NCBI GenBank assembly: GCA_022494885.1
Contig: JAGVSM010002852.1
Coordinates: 26,318 to 90,317, forward strand
Length of the DNA stretch: 64,000 nt
Reading direction: 5' to 3'
Source: Micrasema longulum
Taxonomy: Eukaryota > Arthropoda > Insecta > Trichoptera > Brachycentridae
In this document: positions 32,606 through 43,840 of the stretch, in pieces
How positions within the stretch are numbered: position 1 is the first letter of the stretch
Layout: each line of letters begins with the position of its first letter
Notes under the pieces: generated by a model
What the model saw: the letters and a program-made list of their open reading frames with translations, nothing else
What the model was told of the DNA's origin: nothing
Databases searched by the model: none
Translations under genes and position numbers: made by a program

Positions 32606-33022
32606 ATTAAATTTAAAAAAATAATAACCATATTTTCAAAGTGATTCTAAACAAAAATATGAAACTTACCATTTGTAGATGGCATTTTTATAATTTTTGA
32701 TTGAAAAGTGCAATTTTTACATTTATTTTCAATGAAAATTTTTCACTACTTGGTTTGCGGAAACTTTACACTAATAAGACAAGTTTTTTTTTTGTACACC
32801 ATTTTGTGAAAAGGACCTAAATTATATTCAAATGGTATTTGTTACAATCGAAATAGAGTTAAGTTTCCGCAAAACCAAATTTTGTAAAATTTCCATTGCA
32901 AATAAATGTAAAAATGGCATTTTTCAATAAAAAATGATAAAAGCGCCATCTCTGAATAATAAGTTTCATATTTTAGTTTAGAATCACTTTGAAAGTATGG
33001 TTATTATTTTTTTTAAATAAAT
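32606..33022. mobile_element. 415-bp palindromic MITE
   Basis: Arms of about 160 bp (32606-32770 and 32860-33022) are inverted copies at roughly 80% by eye. Both contain AAAGTGATTCTAAAC, GATGGC, TTTTTACATTTATTT and TTTGCGGAAACTT. The centre is about 90 bp of AT-rich sequence with no coding capacity. The ends are A/T-rich (TTTAAAAAAATAATAACC) and no clean target duplication was resolved. Confidence 0.75.
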
Positions 33023-33104
33023 ATTTGCGTTCTTAAGATGCACCAGAATATTTCAATTTTGCGGCTATTTTCCAATAGTTTTATAAAACTTATTATTATA
33101 AAAT

Positions 33105-33190
33105 GAGAATCAAGTTGGGGTTGAGTGGGGTTCAAACCTCGGATCTATGGTTCGTAAGTACGTAACGCTAGCCGCGAGACCACAACCCGA
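33105..33190 (-). mobile_element. tRNA-derived SINE head, family S2
   Basis: The inverse of the S2 head: GAGTGGGGTTCAAACCTCGG followed by ACGCTAGCCGCGAGACCACA and ACCCGAG. Only the head is convincing. Confidence 0.6.
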
Positions 33191-33499
33191 GTCTAATGAT
33201 TTTAATGACAGATCTACTGTTTTAAGTTTTATTTACGTAGAAACAGTTGGTTGTATGCAGTTCAAGCTACATTACAATTTTTCCGGAACGTGAGTAGTTC
33301 GTTTTTCAAGTATGATCGTATCCCGTACAATAATTATTTTTGCCACATTAACACCATTTGGCGTCTAAATAGATCCTGATGATGCAGGTTGACATAAATA
33401 AACATTCTATCCGTGCAACCTAACCAATGGTCTTAACTGATTTATTTTATGAATCTCTTCTACGATTAGGAAATCTGTACATAAAATACAATGGACGTA

Positions 33500-33730
33500 G
33501 TTTACTAGTTACAGCTACCAAGAGCGCATGTCGACGCGGAGGTAGTTAAACGCTCCCACGTAAACCAAATTGTTTTCCACTAAATGAGTCCATAAACTGT
33601 TATTTGTACGACCGCCAGAGGGCGCAACTCGGCCTCCTCCTACGACCTATTACACCCTGGTAGCAATAATAAAACTATGTACAGTACCCGGCAAACAGCA
33701 AACCAGGGGGGGTGACTTTTGATTAGGGCC
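33500..33730. promoter_or_regulatory. Low-copy block with a CTCF-like site
   Basis: CCGCCAGAGGGCGC at 33612-33625 matches the CTCF core consensus (CCACNAGGGGGCGC) at all but two positions. The surrounding 200 bp is GC-richer and has no copy in the window. CTCF is an insulator protein conserved in insects; whether this site is bound is unknown. Confidence 0.35.
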
Positions 33731-34839
33731 GTAAGTTGAAATGGCAAACATTACTCGGAAAACGTATTTTTTACTTTTTGTTTTTCATTATGATTGAAAA
33801 GACCCATACTAAAACAAACAAATCATAAAGCAGAAAGCCTTAATTATTTTCATGGCCATTTTAAACGCTCAGAAGTTAAGCGGTTATTGCGTTTGCATGC
33901 GATCCTGGGTCCAACTCTTTATAAAGTTGATATTATTGATAAAATATTTCATTCAATAGTATTTTAATCGTGTTTGAAGGATAAAAGTACGAAAACATTG
34001 ATTAGGTTATTCAATTATTTATTTATGAATTCAAAATTTCACACGTTTATATATTCAGGAACTTATTAACACTTATTAGGCTGTGCCCGTATTTAGCTAT
34101 AATAATTTACAAGAAAAATTAATTACATTATAATAGCATGTGAGGCGATAGAATAACAATCTAGAAAAACAAAGTATAAATAGTAAGTAATAATAAAGTA
34201 ATAACATAAAAAAATAATGAAATATAAATATTCAATTATAAATTATACAAATTGAGTCACATGCATAATCAAATATACAAAATAATAGTATCTTTAAAAT
34301 CAATACAAAATAATTCAAAAACATAATTGATATGATGAGTGAGATATGGTTTCTACAAACACACTCTATACTATAGTAAAAAATATTTTTAAAAATATGC
34401 CGAATAACAGTAAGTGATCAATTAAAAAATACAAAAATAAATAATGAAAACACATCAAAATATATAATAAACAGATAAAAGTATGGAAGGAAAGCAGATA
34501 AGTAAATTTTGACTAGTATCGAACTTGACAACCTCGTCCCTATCGATGTGCAGCAGCCAATTGCAAACATTTGTCTTAAATACATTGGCACTTTTGGTCC
34601 TTGTAGATTATGTGTTTTTTATCGGTAATGTATAAATTGTTATGTAAAAACGATCACAATATGTTAAAATGATAAAAATTACGACAGATTTACAATATTA
34701 TAGTGAAAATTATTAATTTGTCCATAAAAATACTAAATTTTACCTTCATTTTTTTATCATCAAGCTGAACCGTGTAAAAAGAACATTTGAACTATCTTAT
34801 AACAGAAAGGTCATAAGTTATGAGACAGTTCTGGTCCTG
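33731..34839. other. AT-rich spacer, nothing recognised
   Basis: Very AT-rich from 34030 to 34500, with no coding frame, repeat copy or RNA gene I can support. Confidence 0.5.
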
Positions 34840-35000
34840 TTGGTAGTATCGCGGACTTCGGATCAGGAGATCCGAGGTTCAAATCCCGCTCTACCACAAC
34901 TTGTTTCCTATTTTCTACATCGTCTTTTAAACACTAAAAGAAAATGGCTGCTGCTTTGAAATACTTCGGTTTATCATAAGAAAGCCAAAAATTCCTTTAA
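34840..35000 (+). mobile_element. tRNA-derived SINE, family S2
   Basis: The head TCTGGTCCTGTTGGTAGTAT, CGCGGACTTCGGATCAG and the B box GAGGTTCAAATCCCGCTC are followed by AAAATGGCTGCTGCTTTGAA and an A-rich end. The B box and D-arm are well kept, but the 5' and 3' ends do not pair as an acceptor stem, so it is not called as a tRNA gene. Confidence 0.65.
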
Positions 35001-35599
35001 AAAAAATAATGTCTGGACTGGTTCATTCCCTTCTCTAAAATTTCGTCTTCTCTTTTATCTCTAAGTTATCGATAAAATCATGTATATGGTTTCATAGATT
35101 CTACCCCTGCCTATAATTTCTAAAGTCTAAAATGGAGTTTTACGCAACCAATACAATATATTGTCAAAGCAAATAAGGGCGAGGTGGGCAAACATTACCG
35201 CTAGTTTATAATGAAAAATCAATGAATATCCGATTGTTGAAAGATGTTGAAACAATGTTTATCTTTATTTAGGATTCAATATTACATTCGGCACACCTCT
35301 ATTGATATTGCAGCCACCTTCGATGTCGTTAGAGACGCGTAACGGCTTCAGTAACGGCCGTTATAGCTAGCGAAAGTCGTTCGGCAAAACTATACTCGAC
35401 TACAAGGCTAATCAAAATTGTATACACACCAGTTTGTGATCTTAAGCTTGGGGGAGCGAGTGTGAAATTCACAACGCCATTGGACGTAGTTACATTTCAT
35501 TTTCCGATTGCGTTTTATTGTAAATGGGTCTACTAAAATTTTATCATGCGATATTAAAACTAAATTTATTTAGAAAATATTCAAAACAAATTTATAAAG
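35001..35599. other. Spacer with a small palindromic patch
   Basis: 35330-35400 is GC-richer and includes CAGTAACGGCCGTTATAGC, an inverted TAACGGCCGTTA. The same core occurs in the hairpin MITE at 40216-40225, so it may be a decayed relative. Nothing else recognised. Confidence 0.35.
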
Positions 35600-36295
35600 T
35601 ACGTTAAATACAAAACCGGTATTTCTTATGTATCTACTCTCACTGCTTCCACCTTCCATGGAATCTTTTCTCTACAATACCGCAGAGTGTGTGCGGACCA
35701 ACTACTGCTTTACAAAATTATGACAGGAATGGTTGATTGTACAGAGCTGCTTGGTTTAATAACAATACATGTGCCAGCCAAGATTTGTAGACGGTACCAC
35801 CTGTTTCATGTACCAATAAGTAAAACATCGCATGTTAAAAATGCTTTTTTTCGTAGGACTTTTTCAATGTACAATACAAAATTTAAAAATATAGATTACA
35901 CAAACATCACTCTGTCAGATTTAAAATTTACGCTAAAAATGCATTATGTAACTTAGTAGACATTATAATAATAAATCTGTACATCTCCCCTCCCCTCCTC
36001 ATCCTCTCTTCAAGCATTCTTGTCCTTATCCCGCCCAATTTACAGTAACTTAATTTTCTTAAAATAAATATTTAAGAAAAACTTTGATTATTGAGTACAT
36101 GAAAATAACATTTTTATATGTATAAATTGTATGTATTTATTTGATATGTAATATATTTTCTTTACTAATTTTGTATACTATGTGGAAATCTGTTATTAGT
36201 TCTGAGTTTATACACTATATCTGTTTGTTTACTAAAAATATGTATGTAGAACTGTTGATTACCCAAATAAAATTAAATTAAAATAAATAATTATA
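35600..36295 (+). mobile_element. LINE family B, 5'-truncated copy
   Basis: The coding end (35600-35956) reads 'TGISYVSTLTASTFHG', 'LQYRRVCADQLLLYKIMTG' and 'ITLSDLKFTLKMHYVT'. The 'RRVCADQLLLYKI' motif is the jockey-type post-RT signature. It is followed by a 3' UTR (CCTCCTCATCCTCTCTTCAA, TCCCGCCCAATTTACAG, TTTATACACTATATCTG) and an AAATTAAATTAAAATAAAT tail. A minus-strand copy is at 38930-39415 and a 3'-only copy at 45228-45430. Endonuclease and RT palm are missing. Confidence 0.75.
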
Positions 36296-36358
36296 ATAAA
36301 ATAACATTGAATAAGAGTAAAGGTAAATATAAAGAGTATTGACCATCGACCAATCAAT

Positions 36359-36400
36359 ACATAGACGCGCCCTATATTTTTAGGGTGCGTCTATGTATTT
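36359..36400. other. Short near-perfect hairpin
   Basis: ACATAGACGCGCCCTA is followed after TATTTT by TAGGGTGCGTCTATGT: 16-bp arms with one mismatch. It sits just past the LINE B tail. It could be a tiny foldback or a structured site; a microRNA precursor would need a longer stem. Confidence 0.5.
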
Positions 36401-37199
36401 CTATGTATTTAAAATATTTTTAAAAGTAGTGACACGACAACGTACCAATAGTTACTGAGTTCGTTTATTAAACCAGGTCTGCATTTAACGAGCATGCATA
36501 TACTACCAAAAATTGGAGGATACCCATTTTCAGCATATAAAAAAAAATGTATTCTCATGTGTACAATTAACGTTACTTTTTGGTGGTTTCCAATCAGATT
36601 TTCTCCTTAAATTCCTTATAGTTTTGACCAATTTATTTCTTTTTACTGGATTTTCAGGAACGCTAAAGTAAAATTATGTTTTTTATTATTTGTCTGGAAT
36701 CTTGAAATATGGCACACATAAACATATTTTCATGTGTGCTCTAATAATAATAATGTATATTAATTCAATTTATGAGTTATTTGACACATATATTATCTAT
36801 TAACCTTCTGTTTGTTTTTTTTCTTCTTAATAAATGTTTTTTCTCATTTCAGTGTATTTTTTACTGCCTTATTTGAAATTGAAATTTGTGACTCCTCTTC
36901 TATTCTTAATGGGAGTCTGATTTTTATCTTTTCTCTGGTATTGTGATCATTTTTTATGTTGGTTTTGATCAATTTAATTCCGAAATTCAGTTTAAAAAAA
37001 TACATTCATGTTTCACACAAACATCATCGTATCGAAAAACATTATTTGCAAATATGTTAGTACTTTTAATTCATTTAACATCAAATTTGCACTTTTGTAT
37101 CGGTTTTTTTTTCAAAATAATTCTTTAACTACTGAATCATAATTAACAAATTGAAAGCAATATATCTATAAAATACAAACACTAAATTTTAGAGAACCA
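36401..37199. other. AT-rich spacer, nothing recognised
   Basis: No exon, repeat copy or RNA gene could be supported here. Confidence 0.45.
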
Positions 37200-37310
37200 C
37201 GTGGATTTGAGTTGAAATTGAATCGAAAACACTTGTTTAGGGATTTGGTTCTATTTTACACACATAACTCTATTCTTCAAATGAAGTAAATACATGGACA
37301 CCACTTGCAG
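37200..37310 (-). mobile_element. SINE family S4 leader fragment
   Basis: It matches only the leader part of S4: AATCGAAAACACTTGTTTAG, GGTTCTATTTTACACACATA and ACTCTATTCTTCA. No tRNA-like head is adjacent, so the leader can exist alone. Confidence 0.5.
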
Positions 37311-37384
37311 CTCCTGGCCAAAAATATGGGCAGTGCATTTTTTTACATTTTGTAAACTTATATATTAAGTTCAATAATATTATA

Positions 37385-37790
37385 ACAATATGACAGGTCT
37401 GACGTCAAAAACGGGCAATAGTATGACAGATGACAACCCGCGCATCGGAACAAGGAACGCTAAATTATACGCACGTTATAGGATACTAAATCAACTAAAT
37501 TCGTTATAATATCATGTCATTACGCATGTTCAAAGTGACATTGCAAACGAACTTCAAACTTCAAATCTGCGCATGCGTTGGCAATGCCCGGAGTATGTAT
37601 ATGACCTTCTCCCTCTAACGCACGATTCACCAGTATAAAGCATTGTCTATCTCGCTCAAATGACGATCTTAGGAGAAATTACATATTTCATACAAATTCA
37701 GGGTAAAGAATTGTGCAAAACAGAACATGCACAGGGACGATTGCGCATGCGTAGACGAGATGAGAAAATCGTCCGCTAGAGTCGATCTAG
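37385..37790. promoter_or_regulatory. Low-copy block with two NRF1/ewg-type sites
   Basis: TGCGCATGCG occurs exactly twice, at 37568-37577 and 37742-37751, 174 bp apart, in a block that is GC-richer than its flanks and not repeated. This is the core bound by NRF1 (erect wing in flies), which is found mainly in promoters. No open frame or clear transcription start was identified nearby, so a promoter or a decayed repeat remain possible. Confidence 0.35.
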
Positions 37791-37994
37791 CTAGCTCTTT
37801 TGGCGCTAGTATTGAATATCATGATGTTTACGAGTATAATATTGAAACGAATCCCTGTTTCTTTGTACCTATAACATATTTTTACTATCAATAAAATTAC
37901 TAATTCATTTCCACATATTTTTACTTGGCAGTGCACTGCACTTATGCACATACTAAGAAACCGCCTCTGATGGACACACATTCTTTTTAATAAT

Positions 37995-38205
37995 ACAACA
38001 TCGGGTTATGGTCCCGTGCTTAATGTTGCGGACTAACAAATTAAAGGTCCGAAGTTCGAACTCCACTCTACGCCTACTTGAATCCCATTTAACATTAGTG
38101 AGTATTGTGGAAATTGTGACATGTGACAATTGTGGAAAAAGGCCCTAAAATTAAAATATTTCCGTAAATTTTAAAAACGCTAATGTTCCCTTTTATAATA
38201 AAAAA
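37995..38205 (+). mobile_element. tRNA-derived SINE, family S2, near full length
   Basis: Head GGGTTATGGTCCCGTGCTTA, GTTGCGGACTAAC and the B box AAGTTCGAACTCC, then the body ATTAAAATATTTCCGTAAA, AAACGCTAATGTTCCC and an A-rich tail near 38205. It matches the copy at 12636. Confidence 0.7.
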
Positions 38206-38929
38206 AAACTTTTATTGTTTTCTTCAAACAATAAATATCGGCATTCTAACACCTCCATTCATGTTTATATATGAGTACAGAACTTCCGAATCAAGGGTAC
38301 ATTGTCAAATAAATTAATAATTCCACTATAATAATGTAAGTAAATAGGTGCGTTTATATACGTAAAATATTTTGAATAAATATGAATATTTTGTCCCTTT
38401 CTTACTCTCTGTATTAAAGATCTTCCCTCTCAAGCTCCACCCCAGCGCTAACGCGGAAGTTGGCACATGTAAAAGGATAATCTCTAACGAAGTGCTAGGC
38501 CCTGTTGAGAATTGTCCCAAATCCCATATCTGCTTGCCAATCCATCAAGAAGGTGTCTGTTAGGCGGTTCTCTTTAGACGGAGGTTTCATCATCTACTAC
38601 TTATTCATGTGCTCCGGATACGCAGAACGAGAGAAAACAAAAATGTCCGTATAATATATACCTTAACATTTTATCTAATAAATTAGACCACATATAAGAA
38701 TATTTTAATATTTCCAATAAATTCTCAAATTAAAAAAACAGATGATTGTTTGGTCAGCTCAATACCTCTCAGTCTTTAAACATTTATAAAAGAAGGAATT
38801 GGTGGACTGTATAGAAATTGTACTCAATTATAAATCTTCCGTTTGTTTCTTTAATGGAGCACTTTGTTTTACTAATGTACAGATACCGAAATCGTGTAAA
38901 TATTGATGCTATATATATTTTAGATTGTT
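38206..38929. other. Spacer with a small low-copy patch
   Basis: 38400-38590 is less AT-rich (AAGCTCCACCCCAGCGCTAA) and carries overlapping short frames on both strands with no motif. Nothing else recognised. Confidence 0.4.
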
Positions 38930-39415
38930 ATTTTATTTTATTTTGTTTGGGAAATCAACAGTTCTACATAAATATTTATAGGAAACAAACAGATATAGTG
39001 TATAAACTTAGAACTTATAACAGATTTTATAACATTAAGTATACAAAGTTTGTAAAAAAAATGTATTACATACCAAATAAATACATTTAAGTTTATACAT
39101 ATAAAAAAAATATTTTCATCTACCTACTCGTAAATATTTTTCAATAATCAAAGAATTTTTAAATCTTTTTTTAAAGAACAGTAAGTTACTGTAAATTGGG
39201 CGGGATAGGTACAAGTATGCTCGAAGAGAGGATAAGGAGGGGAAGGGAGATGTACATATTTATTATCATAATGTCTACTAAGTTACATAATGCATTTTTA
39301 CTGTAAATTTTAAATCTGACAGAGTGATGTTTGTGTGATCTATATCTTTAAATTTTGTATTGAACACTGAAAAAGTGCTACGAAAAAAAAGGATTTTTAA
39401 CATACGAACACTAAT
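38930..39415 (-). mobile_element. LINE family B, 3' part
   Basis: The reverse complement of 35820-36290. From the tail inward: CAGTTCTACATAAATATTTA, CAGATATAGTGTATAAACTT, CTGTAAATTGGGCGGGATAG, then the C-terminal codons (CACAAACATCAC region). The plus-strand open frame at 38818-39090 is the antisense of this 3' UTR. Confidence 0.75.
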
Positions 39416-39494
39416 TATTACACTTTGTCAGAAGTATGCAAATGCAGGTATATGATAAGGATACAAAAAAACTGTAAAAATCACATTCTAAAAA

Positions 39495-39780
39495 ATAGTG
39501 TCGATCACAAAAACAGGATTCCTCAATTTGCATAAAATACCCACTGCACTAGATAAATCTAACACACTTTAAAAATCATTAAAATGGGTAAAATACATAA
39601 TTAAATTATTGTTTGTAATATATAAAAAAACTAATGTATTCGTCGTTTATCATTTGTCAAAGTCAAAAACACTCCAACTGTTGTGTAGATTGGATTATTC
39701 ACTCTTTTCACAAAGGTGCTATTATCTCAGTTTCTTTTTTCTATGATTGGCTGTTTCCTGCATAACTACGTTCATTTGTT
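39495..39780. mobile_element. MITE family K, one-ended copy
   Basis: It matches the reverse complement of about 47430-47690. Shared words are GGATTCCTCAATTTGCA, TTGTCAAAGTCAAAAACA, CAAAGGTGCTATTATCTCAG and the end CCTGCATAACTACGTT. The second inverted end present in the 47.4 kb copy is missing here. Confidence 0.65.
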
Positions 39781-40138
39781 CTGAAGCAATGGTGGTTTGG
39801 CTATCCTGAAGCTGAATCACAAAATTCTCCCAAAAGATAAAAGCGTGTTATTCCCTTTAAAATACAGAAATACGTTTCTCTTTTCTCTCGGGCTTTTACA
39901 AAAATTGAATGAAGATCAATCAATTAACTTTTAGGCCCATCATAAACATTAATTTACGGATTTTTTCAAAATGTTTGGATAATCAAATCGCATCAATCAG
40001 TTCAATAGAATTATTTGGTTTACTTTGACAGCCACTGAAAAAAGTTTAATAATTTAGTAGGAATTTGGTCGATATTTTATTATACTTTTGTCTGTCTCAT
40101 CTTTTAATTCTAGTTTACCACCCTAGTGGGTCTAAACT

Positions 40139-40505
40139 GCAATATTTCTTTATTCTCGGACTGGCATCAGAAGCGTAAAGCTAGGGTTTCCTAGGACAGC
40201 GGTGCCCGTATTTTAACGGCCGTAGTGAACGGTGATGCAGTAGACAGCCGTCGTAACGTCGACTAGAGAGTGGTTTCTTAGGAAAACGGTGTTAAATGGT
40301 GTTGATAACACCGTTTTCCTAGAAAACCACACTCTAGTCACCGTTATGACGGCTGTCCACTGCATCACCGTTCACTACGGCCGTTAAAATACGGGCACCG
40401 CTGTCCTAGGAAACCCTAGCTTAAGAGTGATCACCATATCTTTCATTCAACAAAAATGATCGAGATACGTCGAAAACGGAGTACCTACCAATGCAGTGCC
40501 CAGGA
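40139..40505 (+). mobile_element. SINE family S3 split by a hairpin MITE
   Basis: The SINE body is recognisable on both sides. Left is GCAATATTTCTTTATTCTCG then GACTGGCATCAGAAGCGTAA; right is GAGTGATCACCATATCTTTC, AACAAAAATGATCGAGATAC and CAATGCAGTGCCC. Removing 40179-40421 plus one TAA restores the normal S3 order, as seen at 4760-4860. Confidence 0.7.
40179..40421. mobile_element. 243-bp hairpin MITE with TAA target duplication
   Basis: Arms 40179-40293 and 40307-40421 (115 bp each) are inverted copies with about 8 mismatches around a 13-nt loop. The ends read AGCTAGGGTTTCCTAGGACA. TAA lies on both sides (40176-40178 and 40422-40424). A 3-bp TAA/TWA duplication is characteristic of PIF/Harbinger elements, so that class is inferred. 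No coding capacity. Low arm divergence suggests a young insertion. Confidence 0.85.
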
Positions 40506-40559
40506 TAAAAATAGGGAATTGATAGTGATGTATTAAGTGATATGTGTAAGTTCTGGTAT

Positions 40560-40756
40560 GTCCAATCATAAAAGTCAACAGATGGAACAGTTCAGGAAAT
40601 GTGTATGTTTAAACATAGGCAGAATGGTTAATTTTCTGCGATGTGTAAAGCGGCCACTTAAACAAGCCAAATATACTCGTATGTGATAAGTTCTGTACAT
40701 ATTTAGACTTCCGTATTTCCTACTCTAAAAAGTTTTGCATCTCTGTTGTAACAAAT
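40560..40756. mobile_element. Long-TIR MITE family L, single-arm copy
   Basis: AAAGTCAACAGATGGAACAG, AAACATAGGCAGAATGGTTA, GTGTAAAGCGGCCACTTAAA and TTGCATCTCTGTTGTAAC follow the family order. The left arm is missing. Confidence 0.65.
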
Positions 40757-41264
40757 TAAGAAAGATAAACCTGCTAATTTGTATGTAGGGTTACGGTTAC
40801 CTACCAATATGTTAATGTAAAATATGGCTATCTGTAAGTTAAACATACGATTTTTGTAAATGTGTTCATTAATCCTCTTAGTACTGGAGTTATTTTTTTT
40901 TGCATTTGTAAATTCTATTATTTTTTTAAATACTTTCACAATTTTTTTTTAAGCTTTCATAGTTTACAAAAAAAAATGCACTTCAGGAATAAAATTAATG
41001 CTCAGAAGGTGTAAAATAAAGGTACAGAGTACAAAATGCATATATCACTGTTTTTTTTTCTTTTTCAACTGGTAAAATAAATAAAATTGTAAGAACTTAT
41101 TTAAAATTTCACATATTTCCAAATATAAAAAAATATGAAATTATTCTGGAGGTTATATTAATTATAAAATAATTAAGAAAACAATAATTTTAAAACGTAA
41201 ACTTTAGAACAAACGTAGGTTACCAACATAAAAATTATATTGTTTTGTAAAGAATATATATTTT
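40757..41264. other. AT-rich spacer, nothing recognised
   Basis: No gene or repeat copy. Long A and T runs near 40890-40975 are low complexity. Confidence 0.5.
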
Positions 41265-41668
41265 ATTTTTTTTGCAACAGAGAGGGAAAACCTTTTAAAA
41301 GAAAGAAGGGAATATGGGAGTCTAGGCATTTACAGGGCTTATGATCTTTCATTGACTGGTTTAAGTGGCCACTTTACACACTGTGTTATACTCACCATTC
41401 TGCCTATGTAAACGTCAACAGATGGAAGAGTTGAAGAAATGTGGATGTTCAAACATAGGCAGAATAGTGAATGTTACACAGCGTGTAAAGTGGCTACTTA
41501 AACCAGCCAATGGCAGGTCGTAAGCCCAGTAAATGCCTAGACTTCCATATTCCCTTTTTAAAAATGGTTTCCCTCTCAGTTGCAACAAATTTAAATATTA
41601 ACAACTCCCTAGGGAGAAAATCCAGCCAGTCTGCAAGCATTTGGAAATACTCAAAACATTGTTGAATA
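41265..41668. mobile_element. Long-TIR MITE family L, hairpin copy
   Basis: Left arm 41268-41410 and right arm 41412-41590 are inverted copies meeting almost directly at GTCAACAGATGGAAG, so the element is a tight foldback of about 310 bp. It is followed by the outer end AACAACTCCCTAGGGAG and TGCAAGCATTTGGAAATAC. The family spacer (AGTATGTAGGTG) is absent, unlike copies 1 and 2. Confidence 0.75.
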
Positions 41669-42114
41669 AACATTTGGCTAGACGCATAAAAAAAATGGGG
41701 CAGATTGGTTCAGAAAAAAACGAGGTGTGATTATGCTTCTTTATGTACCTGGTACTGAGGGGTTAAGAGTTTTACTATATTTTACTTTTAAATGTTGCTA
41801 TATTTTTTTCTTTTTATACAACGCCGTAACTGAAGTTAGGTCAAATCCATTTCCTTTTTTAATGGGTTTAGCAAAACCAGTTCGTTACCTTTCCCGGAAG
41901 CATTTTCCGGCCATGAATAAAAAATACGCCGAAACATTTTGGTAACGTTCTTTGGGTTAAAGATATTAAAATCTGCATTTGCATGTCGAGTGAATTAATT
42001 TTCCAATAAATGATAATAATGTCATTGTACGTTTTTTTTTACCGGTTGCCAAAACATGTGTTATCGTTATTACTTTACTTTTGCAATTAAAAATACCCTT
42101 TTATGTATGTAATT
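41669..42114. other. Unassigned spacer
   Basis: A 72-codon plus-strand frame at 41727-41945 has no recognised motif. No repeat copy is seen. Confidence 0.4.
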
Positions 42115-42632
42115 TTCAAAAGGATAATGAATCGCTTGTTTCGAAAAGTAGCGTGGATGTTTGAACTAGAGAGAGTTTATTATTTTTATGCTGATATAGA
42201 GTCAATGTTAAATATTTCTAGTCTACCAAAACGTAGAACTAATATTGACTCCATATATATGTTCGGCATACTAAATGGTATAATCGATGTTCCATCATTT
42301 CTGGGACAAGTAAAATTCAATATTTCGACTCGTAGGTTAAGAAACAATGAAAAACTGTTCATCAATCAGCATAGAATAAACTATGGCCTTAATTCTCCAA
42401 TGGCCCCGTCTTTGTCGTATTGTTAACTCAAGACAACATCTAGAATTTTTCGGTTTAAGTTTACAACGATTTAAACGAGCACTAAATAAATAGTCCAGAT
42501 CTTGTCATGATGTCCCCTATATTTGTCAATGCTTCTTTTCTTTTTTTAATGTTTTAAACTATTATTTTATTGTAATATTTAAACCCTATAAATTGTAAAC
42601 ATGGACAATGTTCGTTAATAAATAAATGAATT
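42115..42632 (+). mobile_element. LINE family C, 5'-truncated copy
   Basis: The coding end reads 'MNRLFRKVAWMFELE', 'SMLNISSLPKRRTNIDSI', 'GILNGIIDVPSFLGQVK' and, after a frame change near 42415, 'RLCRIVNSRQHLEFFG' to 'RFKRALNK'. 'SLPKRRxxxDxxxxxxILNGIIDVP' is the typical jockey-type C-terminal pattern and parallels the family B and E proteins. The 3' UTR and AATAAATAAATGAA tail match 5571-5778. Confidence 0.7.
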
Positions 42633-43764
42633 ATTGGGGTAAGTCTTTAAAGATTTAAACAAACACTAAAATAGACGAGGGCCGCGATTATAAAGACTAT
42701 CTTCATCGGCACATACCGAGACGGTTTAAACTATCTCCATCTACCCCGGTTTGTTCTAGCAAATTATCATTTTAACGTCATATGATCAAATCCAACCAAC
42801 GAATGACCCCAAAAAATTTAATTCGCGTTCTTAAAAAATTATTTAGTTGGTGTTAGATAAGTGAGGTCATATACTAGCTTCGATGTTTTATTTTGCTGTC
42901 GTTGTAGTCTGTTTATGTCATTGTGGTTTTCTGTTCCACATAGTTGTTGCATATAACATATTTTAAATTTGATATAGGCTTCATACATAAAAATTATTTC
43001 CGTTTTCGGAACAATTTTTTTTGAAAATCAATTAATGAAATTAAAGTTATTTTGTATGCCACTGACAAGAAGTAAATTTTAAAAATATATTCTGCAGTAT
43101 TTCATAGATCCTTTTTAATTTAAAATTGTAATTTTTTTTAGATTTAGTGCACAGAAAAACAGTAGGCTGTAGGTGTTTAGGTCGAGAATTTCAAAAAACC
43201 GTCTGTTGTTAGACCAAAAACCAAAATAAAAATTTGTATTCCTTTTGTTCTATGCAATAAAGTGAAATGTAGTAATATTTTGAGGATATATGAAATATGC
43301 TAACCACGTACTTTCATTATTGAATTCATTTTTTTTTTTATTAATTTATATTTATTCAAAAAAATACATATCCTCGTATTTATGTGCACTCGTACCCTGC
43401 CCCTCCGTACATATTATAAAGGGAAGCTTTGGCTGGGCCATATGCATTGTGTTGGTGTACGCATCAGGCTAACAAGTGCGCAAGTGGAATTCGATATCTC
43501 GGCCACATTTTTAATAGAGGAGACCGCCCCCCAACTAATTCCATTTCCCCCTTTTGATTTTAATGCTGGCATGTGCCAGTCTTATATCCATGCACACAAT
43601 ATTTAAAAAAATCGTTTCTGTTTAAAAATAATGAAAGAAATAACTTACCACCTATGTCTTTATTTTCAATTGATTATACAGTTACTTCAGACCTATCTAT
43701 AACGCTTTTGTGTATATTTTAACGAAGAATACTGAAAAGTATAATGATTAAATAAAAATAAGTC
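42633..43764. other. Spacer with two low-copy patches
   Basis: 42670-42770 (GACGAGGGCCGCGATTATAA) and 43375-43600 (CTGGGCCATATGCATTG, ACCGCCCCCCAACTAATTCC) are GC-richer and not repeated. A 36-bp word around TGTCGTTGTAGTCTGTTTAT (about 42885-42920) recurs inverted at 56765-56800. Open frames at 43290-43606 have no motif. Nothing firm can be called. Confidence 0.35.
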
Positions 43765-43840
43765 CGACTCATAGTGTAATGGTTAGGTACTACGCTAATG
43801 GTCCCAGGTTCAATCAGAAAGGCAGACATGTAACATTAAT
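43765..43840 (+). mobile_element. tRNA-like SINE head, S3 type
   Basis: GTCCGACTCATAGTGTAATG, GTTAGGTACTACGC and the B box-like TCCCAGGTTCAATCAG. Only the head is convincing. Confidence 0.5.

Noticed and set aside
34845..34912. tRNA gene on the plus strand
   Set aside because: The B box is excellent but the acceptor ends do not pair, and the same head occurs with a SINE body at 12.6 and 38.0 kb.
36359..36400. microRNA precursor
   Set aside because: The stem is only 16 bp with a 6-nt loop, too short for a typical insect pre-miRNA.
38818..39090. Plus-strand 90-codon open frame
   Set aside because: It is the antisense of a LINE family B 3' UTR.
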